NCBI RefSeq assembly: GCF_017352375.1
Contig: NZ_JAFEVR010000002.1
Span: 237,878-301,877, forward strand
Origin: Mycolicibacterium sp. S2-37
Lineage (GTDB): Bacteria; Actinomycetota; Actinomycetes; Mycobacteriales; Mycobacteriaceae
Direction: 5' to 3'
DNA: 64,000 nt
Shown here: in pieces, positions 28,859 through 38,452 of the stretch
Position numbering within the stretch: the first letter of the stretch is position 1
How the letters are laid out: each line of letters starts with the position of its first letter
The notes under the pieces: generated by a model
What the model was told of the DNA's origin: nothing
The model's database searches: none
Seen by the model: the letters and a program-made list of their open reading frames with translations, nothing else
Program-made: the position numbers and the translations under genes

Positions 28859-29542
28859 GTGGTGGATGTCGAGGCGTTTCTGCGGGACGGCTTTCTGAAG
28901 ATCGAGCAGCCCGAGTTGCGCGCCGCCGCGGACGCGGCGCGTGCGCTGCTGTGGCGTCAGATCGGGCTGGCACCCGATGATCCGGCGTCGTGGACGAGCC
29001 CGGTGGTGTGGGCCGCGGATCTGACGGGGACGGGCCCGTTCGGGGAGCTCTCCCGCAGTCCCCGGCTGGCCACGGCGCTGGACCGGGTGTGCGGACCGGG
29101 TGCCTGGCAGCCGCGCGGCGCGCTGGGCAACATCCCGGTCCGCTTCCCCGCCCGGCCCGGGGCGGACGACCGCGGCTGGCACGTCGACCTCAACACCCCA
29201 CAAGACGACGGTTCCTGGATGGTCAGCGCGCGGCCGCACACGATGCTGGTGCTGACGCTCCTCTCCGAGGTCGGCGCCGACGACGCGCCCACCCGGATTC
29301 GGGTCGGCTCGTACCGCGCCGTGGCCGTCGCGCTCGGCGATCGGGTACTCGACGCGGTGGCGGCCGGTGCGATCGCCGATCGGGCCAGCGCCGGCTGCAC
29401 CGTCACGCTGGCCACCGGGAACCCGGGCGACATGTACCTGTTGCACCCACTGACCGTGCATGCCGCGGACGAACATCGCGGCGCCACACCGCGATTCATG
29501 GCCCAGGCGCCGGTTCTGCTCAACCGGCCGCTCGATCGGTGA
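28859..29542 (+). CDS. Phytanoyl-CoA dioxygenase (PhyH) family Fe(II)/2-oxoglutarate enzyme
   Basis: 227 residues from GTG 28859 (GTG 28862 is equally possible). The double-stranded beta-helix iron site is visible: HxD in GWHVDLN (about 101-103), the distal His in PLTVHAAD (about 201) and the 2-oxoglutarate Arg shortly after (RGATPRF). PhyH-like enzymes hydroxylate branched acyl chains or diverse natural products. No signal peptide. The substrate is unknown. It lies 41 bp after the alpha/beta hydrolase and may share its transcript. Confidence 0.78.
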   Translation: MVDVEAFLRDGFLKIEQPELRAAADAARALLWRQIGLAPDDPASWTSPVVWAADLTGTGPFGELSRSPRLATALDRVCGPGAWQPRGALGNIPVRFPARPGADDRGWHVDLNTPQDDGSWMVSARPHTMLVLTLLSEVGADDAPTRIRVGSYRAVAVALGDRVLDAVAAGAIADRASAGCTVTLATGNPGDMYLLHPLTVHAADEHRGATPRFMAQAPVLLNRPLDR

Positions 29543-29544
29543 GC

Positions 29545-30291
29545 TCAGGCCGCCACGACGACGGTCAGATCGCGATCCGTGCGCTCCACCCGCATGCCGG
29601 CCCGACGGGCGATCGCGGCCACGGCCGCCGCATCGCCGGGTTCGGCGCGCGTGGTGGCGAGCACCCGTGCGAGTCGGCCCTTGTGTGCTTTGTTGAAGTG
29701 GCTCACGACGGTTCGCCTCCCGTCGGCGTGTTCGGCGACGACGTCGACACCCACCGCGGAGGGGATCTTCGCCAGTGCGGCATACGATCCGGACCGCAGG
29801 TCGACGACGAGCTCCTGTGCGGCGATGCGGGCCAGTACGGGCTCCAGTTCGGGCCGCCAGCGCGCGGCCAACGTCGGACGGTCCGGCAGCTTCGCCGACG
29901 CCGAGAGCCGGTAGGCGGGCACCGGATCGTCCGCGCGCAGCAGACCGAACAGAGCCGATCCGACGGCCAGCCGGCTACGGGCCCGCGCCGCGGCGGCGGG
30001 GCGCAGTGAGCCGATGTCGAGGGCGTCGTAGAGCACGCCGGTGTAGCGGTCGATCGCGGGCAGAGTAGGCGAGGTGCGCAGCGCGGCGTTGCGGGCGATC
30101 TCGGCGTCCTGCCCTGCGGAGAGCCCGAGCGCGCGCCTGCTGGCCTGCGGATCGGCTGCCAGCGCGATGAGCTCGTCTAGCAGCGCCGTTCGCAGCGGCT
30201 CCAGTTCCGGCGATGCGAGCCGGTCGATGCGCAGCGGCGGCCCGTCACCGCCCACGCGTTTGGTCTCCGAAGGAGGTAGCAGCACGAGCAC
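29545..30291 (-). CDS. yaaA: Peroxide stress protein YaaA (DUF328)
   Basis: 248 residues. The family start MLVLLPPSETKR is exact for actinobacterial YaaA. LSAGQDAEI, AIDRYTGVLYDALD, DLRSGSYAAL and VSHFNKAHKGRLAR are the other conserved blocks. In E. coli YaaA limits free iron and so protects DNA from peroxide damage. The helix-hairpin-like nucleic-acid-binding region is the last quoted block. The gene converges on the PhyH gene, with 2 bp between stops. The distance to the MSMEG_6728-type gene upstream (27 bp) suggests one transcript with it. Confidence 0.88.
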   Translation of the reverse strand: MLVLLPPSETKRVGGDGPPLRIDRLASPELEPLRTALLDELIALAADPQASRRALGLSAGQDAEIARNAALRTSPTLPAIDRYTGVLYDALDIGSLRPAAAARARSRLAVGSALFGLLRADDPVPAYRLSASAKLPDRPTLAARWRPELEPVLARIAAQELVVDLRSGSYAALAKIPSAVGVDVVAEHADGRRTVVSHFNKAHKGRLARVLATTRAEPGDAAAVAAIARRAGMRVERTDRDLTVVVAA

Positions 30292-30318
30292 GGCGACGAC
30301 GTTAGCGGGCGTGCTCGC

Positions 30319-30798
30319 TCACACCGGAACCCGGCGCTGCCGGTCGGATGCCGGCCACACGTACGGCAGGTCGTCGGCCACGTCGCCGAAGAACCGGCGG
30401 TAGTGATCGGGATCCTTGCGGACCAGGGCTGAGCGGTGGCTGCGGTGGACGTCGTCGTCGCCCAACCACGGCGGCAGATCACTGTCGGCGGCCAGCACCT
30501 CCTGGGTCCGCACGGCGCTGATCCCGACGGTCGCGGCGAGGTCGGTAACCAGCGTGGTGGCGCAGGTGTCGGCCCGGTCGTTGCGGCACCACTGATCGCA
30601 GATCTGCAACCCGTAACGGACCAGCGCCTCCTCGTAGCCGGCCCACATCGCCGCGGCGGGGTGATGCCGCCACCCGTATCCGGGCACGGTCAGCGCCCTC
30701 AGCACCTGAATGGTCTCCACCCGTTGCTTGCCGAGCCGACGCAGATCCAGCACCGCGGCGCTGTCGTCGAAGTCGGGGTAGGGCAGGAAGGTCTGCAT
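30319..30798 (-). CDS. MSMEG_6728-type protein, pyrimidine-dimer DNA glycosylase-like
   Basis: 159 residues from ATG 30798. MQTFLPYPDFDDSAAVLD, then LRRLGKQRVETIQVLRAL, is the start typical of this small family, which resembles the T4 endonuclease V/pyrimidine-dimer glycosylase fold in its N-terminal helix and Arg/Lys-rich strand. HHPAAAMWAGYEEALVRYG and SHRSALVRKDPDHYR are further conserved blocks. A role in DNA repair is inferred from fold similarity only. It stands 27 bp before yaaA on the same strand, a suggestive pairing of peroxide defence and possible repair. Confidence 0.72.
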   Translation of the reverse strand: MQTFLPYPDFDDSAAVLDLRRLGKQRVETIQVLRALTVPGYGWRHHPAAAMWAGYEEALVRYGLQICDQWCRNDRADTCATTLVTDLAATVGISAVRTQEVLAADSDLPPWLGDDDVHRSHRSALVRKDPDHYRRFFGDVADDLPYVWPASDRQRRVPV

Positions 30799-30807
30799 CG
30801 AGAGCGG

Positions 30808-30827
30808 CGTACCCGCGCACGGGTACG
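30808..30827 (-). terminator. Short hairpin between phosphodiesterase and MSMEG_6728-type genes
   Basis: CGTACCCG-CGCA-CGGGTACG, an 8-bp perfect stem with a 4-nt loop, 11 nt past the stop of the 30839-31975 gene. It could instead be an operator for the next gene, which begins 10 nt later. Confidence 0.4.
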
Positions 30828-30838
30828 GTCACACGCGA

Positions 30839-31975
30839 TCAGGCGGATGCGAGCAGCAGGGGTACGCGCTGTTCGGCGTCGGTCAGCGAGCCGTGGTGGC
30901 CGCGCAGCGAGGACTCGAGGGGTTCGGTCGACCGCCTGACCATCGCCGCGGAATCCCTTGCCGCCACGATGATGTCGCCGATCCTGCGCCGGGCCTCGTC
31001 GGCGATACGATCACCGAACCAGCCCGCGGCAATGGCTTCGTCCCGGGTGGCCACCCAGGCCCGCTCGCCGAGCGCCTCGCGCCATGCGGCGGCGACCGTG
31101 GCGGCCGCGCCGTCCGCGACATAGACGTACCGGGCGCGGGCCTCGCCCGCGATCGCAACGACGCCGTCGTGCAGGGCGGGTGAGGCGTCCAGGTCGACGA
31201 CGGCGTCAGGATCGACCTCGACCATGCCGTGATCGGCGACGACGGCGAGCAACCCTCCTGACGGCAGGCCGGCGACCACCGACTCCACGAGCCGGTCCAC
31301 CTGGCGCAGCTGCATCCGCCACGCGGTCGAGCCCGGCCCGTACAGATGCCCGATGAGATCGAGGTCGCCGTGGTAGCCGTAGCAGAAGCCACCGTCGGCG
31401 AGGACGGCACGCACCGACGCGGCCAGGTCACCGAGGCCGTGCACGCCGAGGAACCGGCCGCCGCGCAGCACCGCGCGCGTCAGGCCGGATCCGGCGAACT
31501 CGGCGTTGGACACCACGCTCACCGCGATCCCCGTCGCGGCGGCCCGCTCGAAGACCGTCTGCATCGACTGCACGTCCTCCGGTGGCGCGTCGCCGAGCAG
31601 GTCGGCACCGCCGGGATGCGAACGCCAGCGCAGGGGATTGATCACGCCGGCGCCGGGCAGCCGGAAGGTATAGCCGACCATGCCGTGCGCCCCGGATCGG
31701 CAGCCGGTGCCGACCGCGGCAAGGCTGGCCACCGTAGTCGACGGAAAGCCGACCTGCAGGCTCTGACCGCGCAATCCGCTGAGCACCGGGGCGTCGTCGG
31801 CGTGTCGGCTCAACAGCTCGGCGCCGAGTCCGTCGATCAGCAGGACACAGGCCGCCCGCACGTCTGCGGCGAGGTCGATGCGCCGTTCGAATCCCGGCAC
31901 GTTCATCGCGGCGAGCATCGAGGGGACGACGTCGGCGAGATGGGGCACCTCAGGTCGCGGCCGCGGCAACTCCAT
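30839..31975 (-). CDS. Alkaline phosphatase superfamily / nucleotide pyrophosphatase-like protein
   Basis: 378 residues. Metal and active-site blocks of the type I phosphodiesterase/pyrophosphatase group: LLIDGLGAELL (first Asp), FPSTTVASLAAVGTG (the nucleophilic Thr), YHGDLDLIGHLYG (Asp/His), VVADHGMVE and the late LRGHHGSLT (His). No signal peptide or membrane anchor, so it is probably cytoplasmic. Related mycobacterial proteins are annotated as phosphodiesterases without a proven substrate. All catalytic blocks are intact. Confidence 0.85.
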   Translation of the reverse strand: MELPRPRPEVPHLADVVPSMLAAMNVPGFERRIDLAADVRAACVLLIDGLGAELLSRHADDAPVLSGLRGQSLQVGFPSTTVASLAAVGTGCRSGAHGMVGYTFRLPGAGVINPLRWRSHPGGADLLGDAPPEDVQSMQTVFERAAATGIAVSVVSNAEFAGSGLTRAVLRGGRFLGVHGLGDLAASVRAVLADGGFCYGYHGDLDLIGHLYGPGSTAWRMQLRQVDRLVESVVAGLPSGGLLAVVADHGMVEVDPDAVVDLDASPALHDGVVAIAGEARARYVYVADGAAATVAAAWREALGERAWVATRDEAIAAGWFGDRIADEARRRIGDIIVAARDSAAMVRRSTEPLESSLRGHHGSLTDAEQRVPLLLASA

Positions 31976-32004
31976 CCGCGAAGCCTGTCACATCCCGGGG
32001 TACG

Positions 32005-32553
32005 TCATGCGGCCATCGGCGGGGGCGGCAGTGGTGCGCCGGGAGGTGGCGGGGGAGGCAGTGGTGCGCCGGGCGGTGGCGGGGGAGGCAGTGGTGCGCC
32101 GGGCGGGGGCGGGGGAGGCAGTGGTGCGCTGGGCGGGGGCGGGGGTGGCAGTGGTGCGCCGGGCGGCGGCGGGGGTGGCGCGTCGGGGATCGGCAGATAC
32201 ATGTGGTTGGTGAACTGCGGTTGGTAGGCGCCGCCCCCGCCCACCTGGACACCACCGCCCTCGCCGGACGAGACCGGCGTGCCGTCGGGGAGGGTCACCG
32301 CGGCGTGTCCGCTGTTCCAGCCGATCACCAGCGCTCCGGGCTGGCTGCCGTGCTGGAAGCCGCGGCTGAGCAGTTCGCCCTCCATGTTCGACGTGGTGAA
32401 GCGGTCACCGTAGACCGGTCGGCCCGTGGCTGCGTTGCTCACCCACGAGGCCAGGCCGGAGCAGTCTGTGCCGGCAGGGGAGTCACCACCGCTGACGTAC
32501 GGCGTACCCGATACCGAGCTGACGAGTGTCAACAGAGAAGCGAGAGCAAACAT
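32005..32553 (-). CDS. NlpC/P60 family peptidase with proline-rich repeat tail
   Basis: 182 residues from ATG 32553; upstream in-frame codons are not membrane- or signal-like. A short hydrophobic start (FALASLLTLVSS) leads directly to the catalytic domain: nucleophile C31 in GTDCSGLASW and H83 in NSGHAAVTL. Such domains cut peptide bonds in peptidoglycan stems. The last third is a (GAPLPPPPPP)-type repeat of ten residues, five copies long, encoded by a 30-bp tandem repeat, likely a flexible wall-spanning tail. A TACTGT element ends 8 nt before the ATG, so the mRNA may be leaderless. The leader is short for a signal peptide, so the export route is uncertain. Confidence 0.75.
   Translation of the reverse strand: MFALASLLTLVSSVSGTPYVSGGDSPAGTDCSGLASWVSNAATGRPVYGDRFTTSNMEGELLSRGFQHGSQPGALVIGWNSGHAAVTLPDGTPVSSGEGGGVQVGGGGAYQPQFTNHMYLPIPDAPPPPPPGAPLPPPPPPSAPLPPPPPPGAPLPPPPPPGAPLPPPPPPGAPLPPPPMAA
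32021..32180. repeat. 30-bp tandem repeat, about 5.3 copies
   Basis: Units begin at 32031, 32061, 32091, 32121 and 32151, each opening GTGGTGCGCC (GTGGTGCGCT once), with differences mainly at codon third positions. Read on the minus strand each unit encodes GAPLPPPPPP (SAPLPPPPPP once). Copy number is likely to vary between strains. Confidence 0.9.
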
Positions 32554-32829
32554 GCGGCCGGACAGTAGCAGCGGCGCAAAGCAGCGCCAAACCGTGTGAT
32601 GGCCTTCATGTTTCGGCATGTGGGTGAGCCGGAGCACGCTGATCATGGCACGTCACGAATGGTTGGCAATCGGCGATTGAGCGAGGTGCGCTGACCGGAG
32701 ACGTCCGCGGCGAAGTCGAAACTCCGGCGTCGGCAGTCGTTTTTGGCAAAGCAGGCTTCGCTGGGCAAAGCGCGGAGGCGGTGCCCGGAGGTGTGGGTCG
32801 GCACTCTCCGCAGTGGTCGGAGCCAACTG
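32554..32829. other. Intergenic region without recognised gene
   Basis: 276 bp upstream of both the NlpC/P60 gene and the ArsR promoter. Open frames here have no coding character. GCAAAGC occurs twice in 20 bp (about 32743 and 32764). No RNA gene or hairpin of note was identified by eye. Confidence 0.4.
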
Positions 32830-32859
32830 TTGACACGCAACCAGACGGTTGCATATGGT
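32830..32859 (+). promoter_or_regulatory. SigA-type promoter of the ArsR-SRPBCC gene
   Basis: TTGACA (32830-32835), 18-bp spacer, TATGGT (32854-32859). The spacer is almost filled by the first ArsR operator, a layout that would give direct repression. Confidence 0.6.
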
Positions 32860-32884
32860 GACTGATGCAACCCGCCGGCTGCAT
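32837..32884. promoter_or_regulatory. Two ArsR operators
   Basis: GCAACC-AGAC-GGTTGC (32837-32852) and ATGCAACC-CGCC-GGCTGCAT (32865-32884; one mismatch). The centres are 30 bp apart, about three helical turns, so two dimers would bind the same DNA face. The second covers the expected transcription start. Confidence 0.65.
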
Positions 32885-32900
32885 ATCGGGAGGAGGGTGG

Positions 32901-33680
32901 GTGGACGCGGTCTTCAAGGCGCTCGCCGACCCGAGCCGCCGCCGTCTGCTCGACAGCCTCAACTGGCATAACGGCCAAACGCTGCGTGAGTTGTGTGCGG
33001 GGCTGCAGATGACCCGTCAATCGGTGAGCAAGCACCTGGCCGTGCTGGAGTCGGCCGATCTCGTCGCGTCGGTCCGCCGTGGCCGGAAGAAGCTGCACTA
33101 CCTCAACGCCGAACCGATCAACGCCATGTCCGACCGCTGGATCAACCAGTACGACCGGGCCCGGATCCGCGCCCTCGCCGACGTGGAGACCGCGCTGGAG
33201 ACGAATGCGACGCCCGACGGCCACCCCTTCGTCTACGTCACCTACATCCGGACCACCCCGGAGCGCCTGTGGCAGGCGGTCACCGATCCGGCCTTCTCGA
33301 AGCGCTACCTGGGCCACGCCATCTACTCGAGTTGGGAGAAGGGCGCCACCTACACGTGGGTCGACCGGGGGCTGGAGATCGACCACGCGGATCAGGTCGT
33401 CCTGGAATCCGATCCCTACCGCCGCCTCGCCTTCACCTTCCACACGTTCGTCGCGGAGATCGCGTCGATCGCCGACGTGGATGCGCAGACGCTGGCGCGG
33501 GCGACTCAGGAGCGGCGCTCGCGGGTCACCTTCGACATCGAACCGGTCGACGACCAGGTCCGGCTCACCGTGACCCACGAGGGGTTCGAGCCGGGAAGCG
33601 TTGTGCGGCCGATCATCTCGGACAGTTGGCCGTACAAGCTGTCGGAGCTCAAGAGCGGCCTGGAACTGGCGTGGTCCTGA
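32901..33680 (+). CDS. ArsR-type regulator fused to an SRPBCC (AHSA1-like) domain
   Basis: 259 residues from GTG 32901, with GGAGGAGGG just upstream. The winged helix occupies about 1-85 (FKALADPSRRRLLDSL, MTRQSVSKHLAVLESADLV). An SRPBCC/START-like domain follows from about 110 to the end (PFVYVTYIRTTPERLWQAV, FSKRYLGHAIYSSW, VRLTVTHEGFEPGS). There are no ArsR metal-binding Cys motifs, so the fused domain probably senses a hydrophobic ligand. It has two operators in its own promoter, so it is almost certainly autoregulated. No obvious partner enzyme follows on the same strand. Confidence 0.88.
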   Translation: MDAVFKALADPSRRRLLDSLNWHNGQTLRELCAGLQMTRQSVSKHLAVLESADLVASVRRGRKKLHYLNAEPINAMSDRWINQYDRARIRALADVETALETNATPDGHPFVYVTYIRTTPERLWQAVTDPAFSKRYLGHAIYSSWEKGATYTWVDRGLEIDHADQVVLESDPYRRLAFTFHTFVAEIASIADVDAQTLARATQERRSRVTFDIEPVDDQVRLTVTHEGFEPGSVVRPIISDSWPYKLSELKSGLELAWS

Positions 33681-33746
33681 CGCCGTCCGGACTCACCGTA
33701 GGTGGCGACACCGGTGGGACAGTTTCGCACCGGCGCTACCGTTCGG

Positions 33747-34331
33747 TCACGGGCGGCGGTGCACGCTGACGGCGTAGTCGCCGCCGGTGAACGGATCACC
33801 GTCCCAGGTGGCCCACCGCTGGGCGGGTTCCAGGCCGGCCTCTTCGCAGAGCCGGTCGTAGGTGGCGAGCGGCAGCCGGTCGGGCCGCACGGAGAAGCCG
33901 GCGACCAGCAGGCCACCTGGTCGCAGCCGGCCGGCCGCCGCGGCGAGGACGGTGCCCTCCGAGCTCGGCGCGAGGAAGATCATCACGTTTCCGGCGAGCA
34001 GGATCAGGTCGAAGTCCGCGCCGAGCAGCTCAGGCGGATCCGCGAGGTCGGCCTCGACCCAGTTCAGGCCGGGCGCCTTGGCCCGGGCGGTGTCGAGCAT
34101 CCCGCGGTCGGCGTCCACCCCGACCACTGAGAAGCCGCGCGCGGCGAGTTCGATCGCCACCCGTCCGGTTCCGCAGCCCGCATCCATCACCCGCGTTCCG
34201 CCGATGTCTCTCAGCAGGCGCTCCACCAGATCCGCTTCGCCGTGGACGTTGGCGCCTGTCGCCGCCAGGCTCTGCCACCGGGCGTCGTACTCCGCACCGC
34301 GCGGCGCGTCGGCGCCCTGCCAGCGGGTCAC
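33747..34331 (-). CDS. SAM-dependent class I methyltransferase
   Basis: 194 residues from GTG 34331. The SAM-binding glycine loop VMDAGCGTGRVAIELAARG (about 48-66), acidic strand end GVDAD (about 71-75) and motif ADLADPPEL are clear. The post-loop region FDLILLAGNVMIFL matches motif IV. The catalytic acceptor is not predictable. The GTG overlaps the stop of the upstream hydrolase gene by 1 bp, so the two are translationally coupled. Confidence 0.82.
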   Translation of the reverse strand: MTRWQGADAPRGAEYDARWQSLAATGANVHGEADLVERLLRDIGGTRVMDAGCGTGRVAIELAARGFSVVGVDADRGMLDTARAKAPGLNWVEADLADPPELLGADFDLILLAGNVMIFLAPSSEGTVLAAAAGRLRPGGLLVAGFSVRPDRLPLATYDRLCEEAGLEPAQRWATWDGDPFTGGDYAVSVHRRP

Positions 34332-35005
34332 TACTGCTGCGGCCCGCCGCCGGCGATGCGCGCTGCCACGTCATCGGCGACGGCCAGAGCAGCCGGATCG
34401 TCGGCGGGCTCGTACCGGTCGGCCGCCGCGTCGTACCGGGCGCCTGCGATGTCGCCGTGGTCGGCGGCGATCTCGACGAACTCGGCCGGCCACCCGTGGC
34501 TGTGCAGTGTCGTGGCGAATTCGCGGCTTGCCGACGCGGGGACGACATCGTCGCCGCGACCGTGCAGCAGCAGCATCGGCACCGGGTCGCCGGACGGTGC
34601 GGCGGCGCCGAGTCGGCTGGCCGACAGCGGGTCTGGCGCCATGAACGCTCCGCCCAGGGTGACAGCCCGCGCCACCCGCACACCGTGCCGGGCGGCGTCG
34701 AGCGTCAACCCCGCCGCGGCGGCCCCGCCCAGCGACCAGCCCACCACGACCAGCGCGCCGTCACCGCTCGCCTGGTCGGCGGCGAACCGTGCCGAGGCGA
34801 GCAGATCGGACCGACCCCCGTCTTCGGCGTGGGAGTTCCAGTCGGGGGCGACCACCAGGAAGCCGCGGGCGGCGATCCGCTCGGCCAGTGGCCGCACCGC
34901 CGTGCGCGAGTCGGTCTGCATGCCGTGCCAGAGCAGCACCGTGGGCCTGCCGGGATCGCCGTAGGTGTCGGCCGCACGGCCGGGAGCGTATTCGCGAGTC
35001 TGCAT
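34331..35005 (-). CDS. Alpha/beta hydrolase (dienelactone hydrolase-like)
   Basis: 224 residues from ATG 35005. LLWHGMQTDSRTAV (oxyanion region), VVGWSLGGAAAAGL (nucleophile elbow, Ser at about 95), LLLHGRGDDVVP (acid) and ADHGDIAG (His) complete the triad. The compact size without a lid fits the dienelactone hydrolase or short-chain esterase type. The gene ends in the start codon of the methyltransferase gene (1-bp overlap), indicating a two-gene operon. Substrate unknown. Confidence 0.8.
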   Translation of the reverse strand: MQTREYAPGRAADTYGDPGRPTVLLWHGMQTDSRTAVRPLAERIAARGFLVVAPDWNSHAEDGGRSDLLASARFAADQASGDGALVVVGWSLGGAAAAGLTLDAARHGVRVARAVTLGGAFMAPDPLSASRLGAAAPSGDPVPMLLLHGRGDDVVPASASREFATTLHSHGWPAEFVEIAADHGDIAGARYDAAADRYEPADDPAALAVADDVAARIAGGGPQQ

Positions 35006-35045
35006 CTTCGAGCTGTTCCCCGCTGGGTGTCGACCAACCGGCCGA

Positions 35046-35488
35046 TCAGCGCCGGCCCTGGGGCAGCCGCACCACCTGGACGAAGAATTCGTCGATCTGC
35101 CGTACCGCGTTCATGAACTGGTCGAGATCGACGGGCTTGGTGACATAGGCATTGGCGTGCAGCTTGTAGCTGCGCAGGATGTCCTCTTCGGCCGACGAGG
35201 TGGTGAGCACCACGACGGGGATGTGACTGAGATCGGGGTCGGACTTGACGGTCTCGAGCAGCTGCCTGCCGTCGTACTTGGGCAGGTTGAGGTCGAGCAG
35301 GATCAGATCCGGCCGCGGGGCGTCGGCATAGGGGCCGCGACGGTAGAGGAAGTCCAGGCCCTCTTCGCCGTCGTGGGCGACATGCAGGGTGTTGCTGATC
35401 TTGTTGTGCTCGAACGCTTCCCGCGTGATCAACTCATCGCCGGGGTCATCCTCGATCAGCAGGACGTCGATCGGTCGGCTGGGGGTGG

Positions 35489-35492
<4 letters not shown>
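35046..35492 (-). CDS. Single-domain response regulator (Rcp1-like)
   Basis: 148 residues from ATG 35492. A receiver domain only: acidic pocket LLIEDDPGD, phosphoacceptor D67 in LILLDLNLPKYDG, Thr in VVVLTTSSAEED and the conserved Lys in YVTKPVDLD. The extra residues around beta4 (long AHDGEEGLDFLYRRGPY insert) are typical of Rcp1/phytochrome-associated regulators. It has no output domain, so it must act by phosphotransfer or protein contact. Coupled by a 4-bp overlap (ATGA) to the histidine kinase gene. Confidence 0.88.
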
Positions 35493-37077
<1,585 letters not shown>

Positions 37078-37081
<4 letters not shown>

Positions 37082-38301
37082 GTGGTGCGCTCCACGCGCA
37101 CCACGGCGATGTCGTCGGTGAGCCCGCCGTGCGTCTCCGCCCGCTTCTCGGCCTCGCTGATCAGCGTCTCGACGAAGTCCGCTCCGCTGAGGTCGGCCAC
37201 GGACCGGGCCAGCGTCAGCAGGCCGTCCTCGCCGAGGCGCTGGTTACCGAGTCCGGAATGGCCTTCGAACAGGCCGTCGGTCAGCAGCAGCACCGCGTGA
37301 CCGGCAGGCAGCTCGAGTTCGTTGATAGGCCAATGGGTGCCGCCGAGGCCCAGCGCGGGGCCGGCGGGGGGCTCCATCCACTCCACCCCGCCCGGTCCGT
37401 GCAGCAACATGCCCGGGTGTCCGGCCCGCACGGCGTTGAAGCTCCGGTCATGGGGCGAGAAGGCCAGGCTCAGGACGGTGGCGAAGATGTGCTTGCCGGG
37501 GCGCTCGGCGCGCAGGATCCGCTCGAGCTGCTGCATCCGCTCGTGACCGCGCAGACCTGCGAACGTCAGCGCGCGCCAGCCGATGCGCAGGGCTACGCCC
37601 AGGGCGGCTTCGTCGGGTCCGTGGCCGGAGACGTCGCCGACCATCACGTGCACGGTCCGATCGGGCGTCTGCACGAAATCGTAGAAATCGCCGCCGAGCA
37701 GGGCGTTGGGCCGCGACGGCCGGTACGTCGCCACGATGTCAACACCCGGATCGTCCAGCAGCAGCGGGGAGGGCAGCAGTCCTCGTTCCAGTCGGGCGTT
37801 CTCCTGGGCGCGCAATTGGCTGGCGTGCAGATCGACCGCGGTCAGCTCGGACCGCTTGCGTTCGATTGCGTAGAGCAGCGAGCGCCGAAGCATCTCGGGT
37901 TCGACGCGGCCCTTGACGAGGTAATCCTGCGCGCCCGATGCCACTGCCGACACGCCGTAGTGTTCGTCGATGTGGCCGGTCAACACGACGATCGGCAGGG
38001 TGACGTCTATCCGGCACACGCGATCGACGGCCTCGGTGCCGCTGGCGTCGGGAAGATTCAGGTCGAGCAGGACGCAGTCGGGCCGCGACCGGCTGACCTC
38101 GCGCTCCGCGGCAGCCATCGAGTCGGCCCACCGCAGCCTGATGTCGGCCACTCCATCCGCGATGAGCTCCTCGACCAGCAAAGCATCACCGCGGTCGTCC
38201 TCAACGAGGAGCACCGTCAAAGGCGCCAGTGGCATACCAGGAGCAACGCCGGAGGCGGGCACATGCCTCAATCCCGGGTCATGCGGCGCGAGCACTGACA
38301 A
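37078..38301 (-). CDS. Response regulator fused to a SpoIIE/PP2C phosphatase (RsbU-like)
   Basis: 407 residues from TTG 38301, chosen because GAAGGA lies 5 nt upstream; GTG 38295 is an alternative. An N-terminal receiver (about 28-145) has acidic residues VEDDRGD, D80 in VLLDLNLPD and Lys in YLVKG. The PP2C-like domain (about 185-405) has metal-binding motifs GGDFYDF, VGDVSGHG, LTDGLFEG and DDIAVVRV. Such proteins dephosphorylate STAS antagonists in response to phosphorylation of the receiver. The intact STAS/anti-sigma pair at 14703-15592 lacks a phosphatase, so this enzyme could be its partner. First gene of a coupled three-gene operon. Confidence 0.9.
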
Positions 38302-38367
38302 TCACGTCCTTCTCGTCATCATCACCGCGGCCGCGCTGACCTCTTCTTCAGTGATCGTTTCCTGACA

Positions 38368-38373
38368 ATACCC
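38368..38373 (-). promoter_or_regulatory. SigF-type -10 element before the REC-PP2C operon
   Basis: GGGTAT (minus strand), followed by T, is the SigF -10 form. The -35 is weak (GTTGA at about 19 bp instead of GTTT at 15-17). It would make a stress-sigma-controlled operon, fitting its RsbU-like first gene. Confidence 0.3.
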
Positions 38374-38452
38374 AAGTGCGCTGTCGGTTGCGTCAACGCG
38401 CCTGTCGTGCCGCGAGCACATCCCGCAAACAGGTAGCGTCGCGTCCAGATCC

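Noticed and set aside
32021..32180. CRISPR-like array because of regular 30-bp period
   Set aside because: Units are contiguous with no spacers and are in frame with a coding repeat.
31346..32227. Glycine-rich ORF resembling a PE_PGRS-like protein on the + strand
   Set aside because: GGGGSGAPG repeats are the antisense of the proline tail of the NlpC/P60 gene; there is no PE domain.
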